NCBI GenBank assembly: GCA_934248075.1
Contig: CAKQKH010000002.1
Span: 73,748-137,747 of the forward strand
Reading direction: 5' to 3'
Origin: an uncultured Alphaproteobacteria bacterium
Lineage (GTDB): Bacteria > Pseudomonadota > Alphaproteobacteria > RF32 > CAG-239
DNA: 64,000 nucleotides
In this document: one piece after another, positions 52,441 to 62,149 of the stretch
How positions within the stretch are numbered: the stretch's first letter is position 1
How the letters are laid out: every line of letters starts with the position of its first letter
Made by a program: the position numbers and the translations under genes
The notes under the pieces: model-generated
The model's input: the letters and a program-made list of their open reading frames with translations, nothing else
The model's database searches: none
What the model was told of the DNA's origin: nothing

Positions 52441-54243
52441 ATGCAGGAACCTCCGATTTATGCCCTGAAAAGCGTTAGTCTGGCTTTTGGCGACAACCAA
52501 CTGTTTAGCAATGTGGAGCTGTATATCAATCGCGGCGACAAAATATCTTTGGTCGGGCGCAATGGCTCGGGTAAATCTACTTTGCTCAAGGTGATCGCCG
52601 GAGTATTGGAGCCTGATAACGGCGAGATTTTTGCGCAACCAGGGATCAAAATCGCCTATATGCCGCAAGAGCCGGATTTTGGCGCTTGCAAAACCTTGCG
52701 CGAGGTGGTGCGCAGCGGAATTGGCGATTATACGCCAGACCAAGAATATCGAGTCAATATATTGGTGGAGCAATTTGCCATTGCCGCGGAGCAAGAAGTG
52801 AGCAAAGCGTCAGGAGGCGAACGGCGCAAAGCGGCTTTGGCCAAAGCGCTAATTGACAATCCGGATATTTTGCTCTTAGACGAACCCACCAACCATTTGG
52901 ATATTGCCACCATTGAGCAGTTGGAAAAAATCATTAAGGACTTTGCCGGCGCAGTGGTGCTAATCTCGCATGATCGAATGTTTTTGAGCAACACCTCAGA
53001 AGTCACATTTTGGCTTGACCGCGGCAATATGCACCGCAACAACAAAGGTTTTAAGTTCTTTGAAGAATGGCAGGAACAGATTATTAATCAGGAAATGATT
53101 GAGCAGAATAATCTTAACCGCAAAATTGCCGAAGAAACAGAATGGCTGCACAAAGGAGTTACCGCCAGACGACGCCGTAACATGGGGCGTTTGCGCAAGC
53201 TGCAACAACTGCGATTGGAGCGCAAAGAACAAATTAAACAAATCGGCAACATCAATCTTAATATTGACGAAGGCGATTTTCGCTCCAAGCTGGTGATTGA
53301 GGCCAAAAACATATGCAAAAGCTTTGGCGAGCGCGCAATTATAAAGGATTTTTCCACCCGCATTATCAAAGGCAATAAGATCGGCATTGTCGGGCCTAAC
53401 GGCGCCGGCAAAACCACGTTGATTAAGCTGCTAACCAAGCGGTTGGAGCCTGACAGCGGATTTGTGCGAATCGGCAAAAATTTGGAAGAAGCTTATTTTG
53501 ACCAAAACCGTATTAATCTCGACCCCAAAAAGACCTTGTGGCAGACCCTGTGCGATAAAGGCGATCATATTATGGTACAAGGCCATTGGCGGCACGTGGT
53601 GGCCTATCTGAAGGACTTTTTATTTAAGCCCAGTCAGGCGCAGTGTCCGGTGGCGGCGCTCTCAGGCGGCGAGAAAAACCGTTTGATGTTGGCGGTGGCG
53701 CTGGCGCAACCTTCTAACTTTTTGGTGCTGGACGAACCGACCAATGATTTGGATATGGATACGCTGGATTTGTTGCAGGAAGTGTTGGACGATTATGGCG
53801 GCACAATCCTGATTGTCAGCCACGATCGCGACTTTTTGGATCGGGTGGTGAGCTCGGTTATCTATCTGAAAGGCGACGGCACGGTTTATGAACACGCCGG
53901 AAGTTATAGCGAATTGTTGGAAAAACTCCCCGGACATGAGATTAAGCCGGTGAGCAAAGTCAACGCTAAAAAGACAACGTCTCAATCGACAACTTCTGCA
54001 AAGCCCAAAAAGCTCAGCTATAATCAGCAACGCCTGTTGGAAGTTTTGCCGGCGGAAATCAGCGCGATCGAGCAAGAAATCAGCCAAGTTGAACAAGAAT
54101 TGTCCAACGCGGATTTATATACATCTGACCCAAAACGATTTGATGAACTAAGCCGCAAACTGCCGGAACTGCAAAATGTTAAGGACGGCAAAGAGAACCA
54201 GTGGCTGGAATTGCAAATGCTGGCCGAAGAGCTGGAAAAATAG
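52441..54243 (+). CDS. uup: ABC-F ATPase Uup
   Basis: A 600-residue protein with two ABC domains and no membrane part. First Walker A GRNGSGKST with signature ASGGERRK; second GPNGAGKTT with signature LSGGEKNR. The linker has the Uup-type WLHKGVTARRRRNMGRLRKL, and the C-terminal about 90 residues form a coiled coil (LEVLPAEISAIEQEISQVEQEL), as in Uup. ABC-F proteins act on the ribosome; Uup is also linked to DNA stability. Assignment to Uup over EttA rests on the C-terminal coiled coil. Confidence 0.93.
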   Translation: MQEPPIYALKSVSLAFGDNQLFSNVELYINRGDKISLVGRNGSGKSTLLKVIAGVLEPDNGEIFAQPGIKIAYMPQEPDFGACKTLREVVRSGIGDYTPDQEYRVNILVEQFAIAAEQEVSKASGGERRKAALAKALIDNPDILLLDEPTNHLDIATIEQLEKIIKDFAGAVVLISHDRMFLSNTSEVTFWLDRGNMHRNNKGFKFFEEWQEQIINQEMIEQNNLNRKIAEETEWLHKGVTARRRRNMGRLRKLQQLRLERKEQIKQIGNINLNIDEGDFRSKLVIEAKNICKSFGERAIIKDFSTRIIKGNKIGIVGPNGAGKTTLIKLLTKRLEPDSGFVRIGKNLEEAYFDQNRINLDPKKTLWQTLCDKGDHIMVQGHWRHVVAYLKDFLFKPSQAQCPVAALSGGEKNRLMLAVALAQPSNFLVLDEPTNDLDMDTLDLLQEVLDDYGGTILIVSHDRDFLDRVVSSVIYLKGDGTVYEHAGSYSELLEKLPGHEIKPVSKVNAKKTTSQSTTSAKPKKLSYNQQRLLEVLPAEISAIEQEISQVEQELSNADLYTSDPKRFDELSRKLPELQNVKDGKENQWLELQMLAEELEK

Positions 54244-54245
54244 CT

Positions 54246-54767
54246 CTATTTTAAGATCGCTTTACCATCTAATATATTGCTGATTTGATAAAAATTGGCG
54301 CGAACCAAAGCCAATTCCTGCGGATTGTATTTGAGAGCGGCAAACTGGCGCTCCTGCTCGTCAATAATCTGGCGCACATTGGCAACGCCTTTGGCTTGCA
54401 GTTTTTTGTTGTCTTCCAAATTGTTTTGCAAAGTGGCAATGGACACCAGTTCTCGCAAATGTTGCTCAACCGCAAAAAAACGCTCGGCGTTCCAGCCTTT
54501 GGCATAAAGCCAGCGGACAATGTGCGGAGGAATCTGGCTGTCCTGATTGAGAGAAACCTGCTTCATGGACTGGTTTAGCCCTTTTTGCTCAAAATCTGAC
54601 CAAACCCGCAAAAAGTCATTAATCTCTTGAACATCTAGAGTCATGCCGGCGGACGGAGCGCTTAAATAGGCACCGCCAAAGCGGGCGATATCAGTCAGCG
54701 GCGTGGTCAGCACCATAATCAGAGCCACGACCGACGCCAGCAATATCAAGAGATTTTTCCCAGACAT
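54246..54767 (-). CDS. Membrane-anchored protein of unknown function
   Basis: A 173-residue protein with an N-terminal hydrophobic segment (residues 6-24, LLILLASVVALIMVLTTPL) that may be an anchor or a signal. The rest is helical and soluble (ERFFAVEQHLRELVSIATLQNNLEDNKKL). It begins 1 nt after the end of the HAD-like gene on the same strand, so they are likely cotranscribed. It converges on uup with only 2 nt between stops. I do not recognise the family. Confidence 0.6.
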   Translation of the reverse strand: MSGKNLLILLASVVALIMVLTTPLTDIARFGGAYLSAPSAGMTLDVQEINDFLRVWSDFEQKGLNQSMKQVSLNQDSQIPPHIVRWLYAKGWNAERFFAVEQHLRELVSIATLQNNLEDNKKLQAKGVANVRQIIDEQERQFAALKYNPQELALVRANFYQISNILDGKAILK

Positions 54768-54768
54768 T

Positions 54769-55629
54769 CTACCACCTCAAGTTAGAAATAACATAGTCAG
54801 GAGAAGCATCGTAACTGTTGGACAACTCGCGGGTTTTGGCAACATCGGGGATATATCCCTCGCCCAAAAAGTTTACATGCACACCCTTGGAAATCAGAAC
54901 CGAATCCCACCCCAAAAGCGCCGCGCCCTTGATGTCGGTGGCAACATTATCGCCAATCACCAGCACATTGCCGATGTCGGTCAGGCCGTCCAGACAATAT
55001 CTGAAAATATTGGCGTCAGGCTTGCCCAGAGTCAGAATATGCCCGCCCATAACCGCGTATTGTTCGGCAATTGCGCCGGGGGCCAAACAAATTTTACCGC
55101 TCTTGAAGCAAGATGTGTCATTGCCGGCGCAAACAAAAGGAATTCCCAACGCCGCCGCCTGCTCCAAAGTCGGGCGATAGGTGTCAATAGTGTCATTAAC
55201 GTCTATCACCCCGCTCATATAGATAAAATGCGCCGCGTTGATGTTGGTGACCGGAGTGAAATCCAAACCGGAAAACACTCCTTTGTCTGTGGCGGAACCC
55301 AAATGATAATAACACGTTCCCAGAGCGCCATAGCTGCCGCTGCCGCACTTTAGCTTATAGTGCAAAATTTCTCCCGCGCTCATGATACAGCTAAACAGTT
55401 GCGGATTAACACCGTTGTCGGAAAGCCAGTCGGCAATAGTGGCAATTCGGGCGGCAGAATTGGTGAGCAAAACAATCTTTTTGCCCTGAGCCGCCAGATT
55501 TTTAAGCGCGCCGGCCGCCGCCGGAAGAATCGCCCCGCCCTCGTGCAACACACCATTAAACCCCAGCACAAAAGTATCGTAGCTGTCTGCGGTTTTAGAA
55601 AGGTTGACAATGGGTTTTATCATTTTCAT
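54769..55629 (-). CDS. HAD-superfamily (HAD-IIA, TIGR01459-like) protein lacking the nucleophile
   Basis: A 286-residue NagD-like protein. Motif II (LLTNSAAR), the lysine motif (TLGKPDANIFRYCL) and motif III (VLVIGDNVATDIKGAALLGWDSVLIS) are intact. Motif I, which should read LD-x-WGV or LDLDGV, reads LGFNGVLHEG: the catalytic Asp is Gly23. Phosphatase action is therefore not expected. The start at 55629 follows GGGGA; an in-frame TTG at 55644 is weaker. It may bind a ligand without hydrolysis. Confidence 0.85.
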   Translation of the reverse strand: MKMIKPIVNLSKTADSYDTFVLGFNGVLHEGGAILPAAAGALKNLAAQGKKIVLLTNSAARIATIADWLSDNGVNPQLFSCIMSAGEILHYKLKCGSGSYGALGTCYYHLGSATDKGVFSGLDFTPVTNINAAHFIYMSGVIDVNDTIDTYRPTLEQAAALGIPFVCAGNDTSCFKSGKICLAPGAIAEQYAVMGGHILTLGKPDANIFRYCLDGLTDIGNVLVIGDNVATDIKGAALLGWDSVLISKGVHVNFLGEGYIPDVAKTRELSNSYDASPDYVISNLRW

Positions 55630-55702
55630 TGTTATATTCCCCAATTAATTTGGGTTTAAAATAGCCGAAAACATTCGCCATTACAAGCAAATAAACAAAG
55701 TT

Positions 55703-56437
55703 TTACGCCTTAAAATCAGTTCCGGCCAGTTGCAAGATAACCTGATTGGCGATTGTCAGACCAAAAATGGCGGTTATCGTCGGCAGTGAACCCATAATAT
55801 GACGGCGCTGCCCCTCCTGCTCGGCCAATGCCGTCGGCGGCAAAGCGGCAGACTCGCGCGAATATACGCAGGAAATATCGGCCAAGTTGACCCCGCGGCG
55901 GCGCAAACGTTGGCGAACCATGCGCGCCAGAGAGCAGTTTTCGGTCTGCGATAGTTTGGCCAGACGGATTGCCGACGGATCACGCTTGAGCGCCGCGCCC
56001 ATGGAGGAAATAAACGGAATATGCTCACGCCACAGGGTTTCCATCAGATTGCATTTGGAATTAAGAGAATCGATGGCATCAACCACAAAATCAGGCCTGA
56101 GCGCCACCAATTGCGGCAAAGTTTCTTCATTGACAAACATATCGCAGATATCAACTTTGCAATCCGGATTGATATCATGCACTCGTTCTGCCGCAACTTC
56201 AGTCTTGCGGCGGCCGATTGTGGAACCAAGCGCTAAAATTTGCCGATTGATGTTGGTTTCATCAAAGGTGTCAAAGTCCACCAGAATCAAATGCCCGACA
56301 CCGGAACGCGCCAAAGCCTCCAAAGCATAGCCGCCGACAGCCCCCAAGCCAATCACCATTACCGTGGCGGCGGCAAGATTGTTGATTCCCTCATCGCCCA
56401 ACAACATTCGAGTGCGCATCTGCCTTTGACTAAACAT
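55703..56437 (-). CDS. tcdA: tRNA threonylcarbamoyladenosine dehydratase TcdA
   Basis: A 244-residue E1-like (ThiF/HesA) protein that cyclises t6A to ct6A in tRNA. The ATP-binding motif VMVIGLGAVGGYALEALARSGVGHLILVDFD and NINRQ are conserved; the C-terminal MGSLPTITAIFGLTIAN segment fits TcdA. The start at 56437 (GGAG upstream) overlaps the tatD stop by 8 nt; upstream residues to 56494 are tatD in another frame. Confidence 0.9.
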   Translation of the reverse strand: MFSQRQMRTRMLLGDEGINNLAAATVMVIGLGAVGGYALEALARSGVGHLILVDFDTFDETNINRQILALGSTIGRRKTEVAAERVHDINPDCKVDICDMFVNEETLPQLVALRPDFVVDAIDSLNSKCNLMETLWREHIPFISSMGAALKRDPSAIRLAKLSQTENCSLARMVRQRLRRRGVNLADISCVYSRESAALPPTALAEQEGQRRHIMGSLPTITAIFGLTIANQVILQLAGTDFKA

Positions 56438-57146
56438 GAATAAACTCCAAAGAATTTTGATAAATTTGTGCGGCCATAGCATCGGCATCTTCATGACGCA
56501 GACCTGCCAGCGCAGAGATTAGAAAAGCAATATCAGCCGGATTCCCCTGATAGGGGCCGTCGCTCTCCACCAGCAAACGGTTTGGAGGAACTGCCGCGGC
56601 CAAAGCGGCTATATTTTTACGGCGCAGGCTGGCGGGCGCAAATGAAATATAAGCCCCAAAACCAACGGCGCGCCGAAGCATTTCCACACTACCGGAAAAA
56701 GAATGCAACACAAATCGCACTGATTTTAGAAGCGGCCAAAAATTTTCCAGCCAATCTTGCGCTTTTAAGGCATGCACCAAAAGCGGACGTCCAAAATCAG
56801 CGGCAATTTTGATATGAGCGGCAAAAATTTGTTGTTGCAACTCCGATTGCGGGTTTTTGAGCCGATCCAGCCCGCATTCGCCAACCAGAGCTTGCGGAAA
56901 AGCCCGCAATTGCGCCCGCAATTTTGTTTCCCAATCAGCAGAGCGTTTTTCCAGATACCATGGGTGCAGCCCAAATGCCGGAATTATTTGGCGCGGATAT
57001 TGGCGCGCCAGACCCGCCACCGCCGGCCAATCTGCCTCTGTGGTGGCGGCGCAGACAAACCGCTCCTCCGCAAAAGTCTGAAGAATTTGCGGTGCATTGT
57101 TTGACTTATAGTCTTGCAAGTGAATGTGGGTGTCAATAAACTGCAT
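56430..57146 (-). CDS. tatD: TatD-family metal-dependent hydrolase
   Basis: A 238-residue TIM-barrel nuclease-like hydrolase. Metal-binding motifs: DTHIHL at the N-terminus, FGLHPWY, VGECGLDR, LLVHALKA, LHSFSG and LLVESDGPYQG (usually ETDAP). TatD proteins are 3'-5' exonucleases or deoxyribonucleases in DNA repair and quality control. The gene overlaps tcdA, so both may be one transcript. It is divergent from alr. Confidence 0.88.
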   Translation of the reverse strand: MQFIDTHIHLQDYKSNNAPQILQTFAEERFVCAATTEADWPAVAGLARQYPRQIIPAFGLHPWYLEKRSADWETKLRAQLRAFPQALVGECGLDRLKNPQSELQQQIFAAHIKIAADFGRPLLVHALKAQDWLENFWPLLKSVRFVLHSFSGSVEMLRRAVGFGAYISFAPASLRRKNIAALAAAVPPNRLLVESDGPYQGNPADIAFLISALAGLRHEDADAMAAQIYQNSLEFIHV

Positions 57147-57191
57147 CTAAGAGCCTTAAACTAACGATTTTGATTAGGATTGTATGTAATT

Positions 57192-58286
57192 ATGATGATT
57201 TTGACAAGACCAATTTTAGAAATAGACTTGCGCAATTTGCTGGATAATTACCGCATGTTGGAAAAAATTGCTCCCCATGCGGCGCCAGCGGCCGTGGTGA
57301 AAGATGACGCTTATGGTTTGGGAGCTAAAATTGTAGCGGAGCTGCTTTATACTCGAGGTGGCTGTCGCAACTTTTTTGTGGCCCATGCCATAGAAGGAGA
57401 AAGAATTGCGCCACTGGTGCCACAGGCAAAAATCTTTGTTTTGCAGGGCATTGGCGCCGACAGTCTGGAAATTTTTCAGAACGTGCCGCAGTTGACGCCG
57501 GTTATCAGCTGTCCGGAGATGTTTGAATTTTGGAAGGCAAACCGATTGACAGGGCGCAAACCGGTTATCCATATTGAAACCGGACTTAATCGGTTGGGTT
57601 TTCGCGAGCATGAACTGCAAGCTCTGAGCGCTGATGACCGCGGCGAATTTGCCATGGTGATGTCACATCTGGCCTGCGGTGATGAAAAAGACCATTTTAT
57701 GAATGCTCACCAATTGGAAAATTTTGAACGGCTTAAAGCCAAATATTTTCCAGACTTGCCGGCCTCGCTCTCGGCCTCAGACGGAGTGTTTTTGGGCGAA
57801 AAATTTCAGTGGGACATGGTGCGACTGGGAGCGGCGATGTATGGGATTAACACCGCGCCTTACCGCAAGAACCAAATGAAAAACGTGGTGCGGATAAAAG
57901 CGCCGATATTGCAAATTGAACCTTTGGCCAAAGGCGAATTCGTGGGATATTCTGCCACCTACCGCGCCAGCTCGGAGCGCAAAATCGCCATTGCCTCAAT
58001 CGGCTACGGCGACGGTATTCCCCGCTCGCTGTCCAATGTGGGTAAAATATTTTGCAAAACCAATGAAAAGCTGCATGAATGCCGCATTATCGGCCGTATG
58101 TCTATGGACAACGTGATTTTTGACGCAACCGATGTTGACGAGCTTGAGGTCGGAGACTGGGCTTATGTAGCAGATGATTTCTATACTCTTGACGATGTGG
58201 CGCGCGATGCCGGCACAATCTCATATGAGATAATGTCGCGCGTAGGCAAAAACACTCGCTATATCAGAAATTATATTAAAGACTAA
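57192..58286 (+). CDS. alr: Alanine racemase
   Basis: A PLP enzyme of about 364 residues that makes D-alanine for peptidoglycan. The PLP lysine is in AAVVKDDAYGLG (Lys37), the second catalytic tyrosine in the C-terminal part is in FVGYSATYRA, and GYGDGIPR and IIGRMSMDN are conserved. The frame opens at a TTG at 57180, but the ATG at 57192 with AGGA upstream is more likely. It ends at a strong terminator. Confidence 0.95.
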   Translation: MMILTRPILEIDLRNLLDNYRMLEKIAPHAAPAAVVKDDAYGLGAKIVAELLYTRGGCRNFFVAHAIEGERIAPLVPQAKIFVLQGIGADSLEIFQNVPQLTPVISCPEMFEFWKANRLTGRKPVIHIETGLNRLGFREHELQALSADDRGEFAMVMSHLACGDEKDHFMNAHQLENFERLKAKYFPDLPASLSASDGVFLGEKFQWDMVRLGAAMYGINTAPYRKNQMKNVVRIKAPILQIEPLAKGEFVGYSATYRASSERKIAIASIGYGDGIPRSLSNVGKIFCKTNEKLHECRIIGRMSMDNVIFDATDVDELEVGDWAYVADDFYTLDDVARDAGTISYEIMSRVGKNTRYIRNYIKD

Positions 58287-58317
58287 AAAAGCGGAGCAAA
58301 TGCTCCGCTTTTTTTAT
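58285..58317. terminator. Bidirectional terminator after alr
   Basis: The stem AAAAAAGCGGAGCA/TGCTCCGCTTTTTT has a 2 nt loop with T-runs on both strands; it serves alr and the convergent large gene. Confidence 0.92.
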
Positions 58318-58331
58318 CTTGGCACAAGGAC

Positions 58332-61300
58332 TTATTTACCCTGAGATCCTTGAATCATCTTCATGTTTAGAGCCATTTTTGCCGGATTGCTGGTATATTC
58401 ATGTTTATGCAGCAACTCATTGGCTTTTTCAAAATGCTCCTTAACGAGTTCAGTCGGAACAGAAGTTGTGGGTTTGCCCTGCAAATCAGTCAGGGTAAAG
58501 TGCGGAACTTTATCGGCGCCGACTTTGACATTAACCACGCCGTCTTCGGTAAACATCTTGAAGTGTGAAGTTCCGTTGAACACCATGGTTTTGGTCAGTT
58601 TGTCCGGCTCACAAAATTCTTTGCCGGCGGCGTCTGCAACTTCTTGCGCTGTATGCGGCGCATATTCAACCTGAGTTGAGATGGTCTCTTTTTCAACTGC
58701 GAGTTCAATAAGGCCCTTTTTATAGCGATCCGGAGTTACACCACTCTCTTCAGAATAGGTAACATTGGCATCAACCGCATTGGTAATACGGGTTCCTTCA
58801 GGAACGACAACCGAGGTTGTGGTGCCGTCTTTCTTGATGAAGTCAACATAAGTAGCACCGTCTTCACCAAGGCGAACTTTGGCATCATTGACATCGGTTA
58901 CAACCATATCTTTCAGGCCGCTCTTTCTGGTATAATCAATTTTCCAAGCGCTGATATCATCTTGAGCGCCGTAATCATACGGATGTTTACCGTTAACCGG
59001 AATAAAGTATTTTTGCAAAGCAACGGTGGTATTCTCATTAACTTCCTGCTGATATTCCGGATAATTATATTGAGATTCACCATATTCCAGATGCCAATCC
59101 ACCGGCTCGGTAACAGTTTCCGGCACAACCGGTGCCGCCGGCGGAGTCGGAGCAGCCTGCGGAGCTGGTGCTTCTTGCTGCATAGATTTAGCCATTTTTG
59201 CAACTTCTTCTTTAAGAACTTGTTCGCCTTTTTGGTAATGGTTAACATGGCCTTCGTCACAATTAGTGGCGGAATCGGCCTTGTTCATAACGTTAGTAGT
59301 ACGAACCTCCCCACCGGCGCCATGATAGTCGCCTTTATCATCAATCATACTAAAAGCATCTTTTATGGCTTCGAATTGTTTAGCATCCAAATCATGGCCA
59401 CAGTTCAACAATTCATTCAGAGCAGTCATTTCTTCTTCATAGTGATAACGTTCAACACCTTGAATAGAAAGAAACTCCTGAGCTTTTTTATCCCAGCGAA
59501 CGCGATCCGTAAAGGCATCAAGGCGTTGATATTTGAACAAGACTTGTTCTTTGGTCATTCCGTTGAAATGACCCATTACGTCTTCTTTCAAGTTCAAGTA
59601 CATTTTGTCCAGATCTGAAGGCTTATAGAACTCTTTCAAGGTATCATATTGCTTCTGAGTGATACCCATCGCTTTAGTGTATTTATCCGGAAAGGCATAA
59701 GTATCTTTGAAACCGGACATAATATCTGAAACGTCTGAGCTGTCTTTAGGAGCGTCAGCCACAGTGTTGGTATCTGCCGGAGCTTTAACCTCTGCAGTAT
59801 CACGCGGAGCAGCGGCGACATGAGCTGTGTCAGCATCGGCAACGCCTGAGGTGTCTCGAGGAGACACTACTGAGGCGACACTGTCACGCGGAGTTTCAAC
59901 AATGGACGAAGTATCCTGAGGAACCTTAATGTGACCCAAAGTATCAGCCGGAGCAGTATAAGAGGTTGAATCCAGCTTAGCTACCCGGTCAAGGGTATCC
60001 TGAGTTGAGATTTCAATCTGGTGAGCGTTGGCAATGGTTTCCTGAGAGAAATCGCCATGGAATTTAATCACATCGCCCAATACAGCGCCGGCAAGAACCG
60101 AACCAAGAGCAATTGAATCTTGTTTAAGGTAATTTTTGGCCTGTTCAGTTGCTTTGTAGGCTTGAATGCTACGCTCAGTTTTAGATATTTTGCGAGCCTT
60201 AACATAATTTGCGGCACTATGGAGTAACGAAACCAATTTGCCGCCGGCCATTGTTCCTTGGCGGGTGATAGCGCCTTGCAATGTTCCGGTCAGGCCGCCA
60301 AAACCAAGACCAAAGGTTGCGGCACCAACAATAGCACCGCCGGCAGCCTTGATTACGGCACGAGTTTTAAAGCCCTCTTCGGCATATTTGGCGGCTTTGG
60401 CGCGTTTCCAGTTCGCTTTCAGATATTTGATGCGATTTTTCAGCCCTTTAATGCCTTTGGCTTGCATTTCTTGAGCCAGAGTATCATACACCGGCATAGC
60501 CAAAGCATTGGCGGCAGTCGCGCCGGCATATATAGCGGCGCCGGCAGCAATGGCTCCCAAAGAACCGGCCGCCAAAACCGACGATGAACCAAACAGCACC
60601 GCGTTAAAAGCAACTTTCTTCCAACCGCCTTCTTTGAAAATTTTACCAGGTATGGCTTTAACTATCATTTTAGTTTTTTTGTAGAAACCAAGCTTTTCCT
60701 GATCAATTTTTTTGAGATGAAGCTCTTTGCCGATTTGTTTGGTTTCTTCATCCAAATCAGCCGTGTCCATTCTGACTGCCAACGGGTTGATTTTGGCCTG
60801 TCCTTGCAAGATGTTGGCGATAGCGTCTTCTACACCTTCTCGGGCGTCGGAAGCCGGCTGATATTTAACATGACCATCTTTTTGAATCTTTAGTTCATCG
60901 GCCAAAACCGCAGTAGCCGGATTGGTAGCCAAACCAGCCAAAACCACGCTGCGCTCAAATTGGCGGCCAACTTCTTGATTGTAGTAGTCGGCAATACTTT
61001 CTTCAGATTCCATCCGGCGCAGAAAATTTTTGTCTTTCAGTATGGTTTGAGCGGCACGTTGAGCAGCATTAGCCAACAACTGCTCATTATACATTTTGGT
61101 AAGGCGCGCCTGCTCTTCTGCAGAGGTTCCTTCTGGAAATTCATAAGCAACTTTGTCTAACAATGGCTGACAATAAACATATTGCGGAGCCAGAGCGCCA
61201 TCTTGACCATATACGGCATTATCCTGATTGCCCAGCACGCACCTACTCAGAGCCTGATCATTAGCTACGGCAGATTCATAGCCGGCGCGTTTGGCCAATA

Positions 61301-61937
61301 GAGAGTATATGGTCTGGCGATTTACTTGTTCGTTCTCGGGAAATTGGTGCAAGTCCATAACGGCTTCAACCGCGGTTTGCTCTTCAGCAGAAGCTTTGTT
61401 TTCAGAAACGCGCTGAGCCAGTTCTTTAACGGAATCGCGAACTTTGCTAAGACTACCCACGCACGCCTCAACCATTGAGCTAATCTCTTTAGAAAGATTA
61501 ACCTGCAATGTATTGGCCGTTGCAGCCATAACTTTGAGTTTAAGGGTATCCAAAGCGCCGCGCAGACTATAGGCATTTTTGCCATGCTCGGCGTCTTCTT
61601 GCAGGTAATCTTCCCGCAGAGTCCGCAGACGCTCGGTCAATACCTTGGCAAAACCCTGACGATATTCATCATATTTGGCTTTTTTGGCATCAGAATCATC
61701 ATTGCGCATGTGTTCAACATAAGCAAAAGATTCATACTCGTTAATATTTTCATAGCCTTTATTGGCAACGTCTTCGTCTAATTTTTGTGACAAAACTGCG
61801 GCAATGATGGTTCGTTGGGCATCAAGCTTGCCTTCATCAGCACGGCCGGCACGGTTATACAAATAATGCAAAGTTACGGCACTTTGCTTTTTGAGCCACT
61901 CTTCATCATCCCAGTTTGGATCCCAATATATAGCCAT
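58332..61937 (-). CDS. 1201-residue protein of unknown function with hydrophobic core and Asp-Thr repeats
   Basis: A very long soluble-to-membrane protein. Residues 1-440 are helical and charged. Three Ala/Gly-rich hydrophobic stretches follow (about 442-482, 532-560, 610-625), then a low-complexity region (about 662-735) with repeats of the form P-x-DT/S (VPQDT, SPRDT, APRDT, APADT), a helical block, a Pro/Ala linker (about 922-940) and a C-terminal part of about 260 residues. There is no signal peptide. The start at 61937 follows GGGAG. The gene stands alone with its own terminator. I recognise no family; a large cell-surface or secreted effector-like protein is one possibility. Confidence 0.75.
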   Translation of the reverse strand: MAIYWDPNWDDEEWLKKQSAVTLHYLYNRAGRADEGKLDAQRTIIAAVLSQKLDEDVANKGYENINEYESFAYVEHMRNDDSDAKKAKYDEYRQGFAKVLTERLRTLREDYLQEDAEHGKNAYSLRGALDTLKLKVMAATANTLQVNLSKEISSMVEACVGSLSKVRDSVKELAQRVSENKASAEEQTAVEAVMDLHQFPENEQVNRQTIYSLLAKRAGYESAVANDQALSRCVLGNQDNAVYGQDGALAPQYVYCQPLLDKVAYEFPEGTSAEEQARLTKMYNEQLLANAAQRAAQTILKDKNFLRRMESEESIADYYNQEVGRQFERSVVLAGLATNPATAVLADELKIQKDGHVKYQPASDAREGVEDAIANILQGQAKINPLAVRMDTADLDEETKQIGKELHLKKIDQEKLGFYKKTKMIVKAIPGKIFKEGGWKKVAFNAVLFGSSSVLAAGSLGAIAAGAAIYAGATAANALAMPVYDTLAQEMQAKGIKGLKNRIKYLKANWKRAKAAKYAEEGFKTRAVIKAAGGAIVGAATFGLGFGGLTGTLQGAITRQGTMAGGKLVSLLHSAANYVKARKISKTERSIQAYKATEQAKNYLKQDSIALGSVLAGAVLGDVIKFHGDFSQETIANAHQIEISTQDTLDRVAKLDSTSYTAPADTLGHIKVPQDTSSIVETPRDSVASVVSPRDTSGVADADTAHVAAAPRDTAEVKAPADTNTVADAPKDSSDVSDIMSGFKDTYAFPDKYTKAMGITQKQYDTLKEFYKPSDLDKMYLNLKEDVMGHFNGMTKEQVLFKYQRLDAFTDRVRWDKKAQEFLSIQGVERYHYEEEMTALNELLNCGHDLDAKQFEAIKDAFSMIDDKGDYHGAGGEVRTTNVMNKADSATNCDEGHVNHYQKGEQVLKEEVAKMAKSMQQEAPAPQAAPTPPAAPVVPETVTEPVDWHLEYGESQYNYPEYQQEVNENTTVALQKYFIPVNGKHPYDYGAQDDISAWKIDYTRKSGLKDMVVTDVNDAKVRLGEDGATYVDFIKKDGTTTSVVVPEGTRITNAVDANVTYSEESGVTPDRYKKGLIELAVEKETISTQVEYAPHTAQEVADAAGKEFCEPDKLTKTMVFNGTSHFKMFTEDGVVNVKVGADKVPHFTLTDLQGKPTTSVPTELVKEHFEKANELLHKHEYTSNPAKMALNMKMIQGSQGK

Positions 61938-62099
61938 TAATTTATCTCCCGAAATAAATGTTCGCTTTATCAGTTGTCTGGATAATACACCATTTTTCAG
62001 ATAGTTGCAATACATTTTTGTCTAGTTTGGTGATTTTTTGTAAAATACCTTAAATCACTCCAATTTCTTTGATATATTGTAGCATGGATTCTTTAAAAA

Positions 62100-62138
62100 A
62101 GCACTAAAAAAGCCGCGATACCGCGGCTTTTTAGTGCT
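62100..62138 (-). terminator. Terminator of ileS
   Basis: A long stem, GCACTAAAAAAGCCGCG with CGCGGCTTTTTAGTGC (one bulge), lies 12 nt past the ileS stop. Confidence 0.88.
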
Positions 62139-62149
62139 AATGCCAGATC

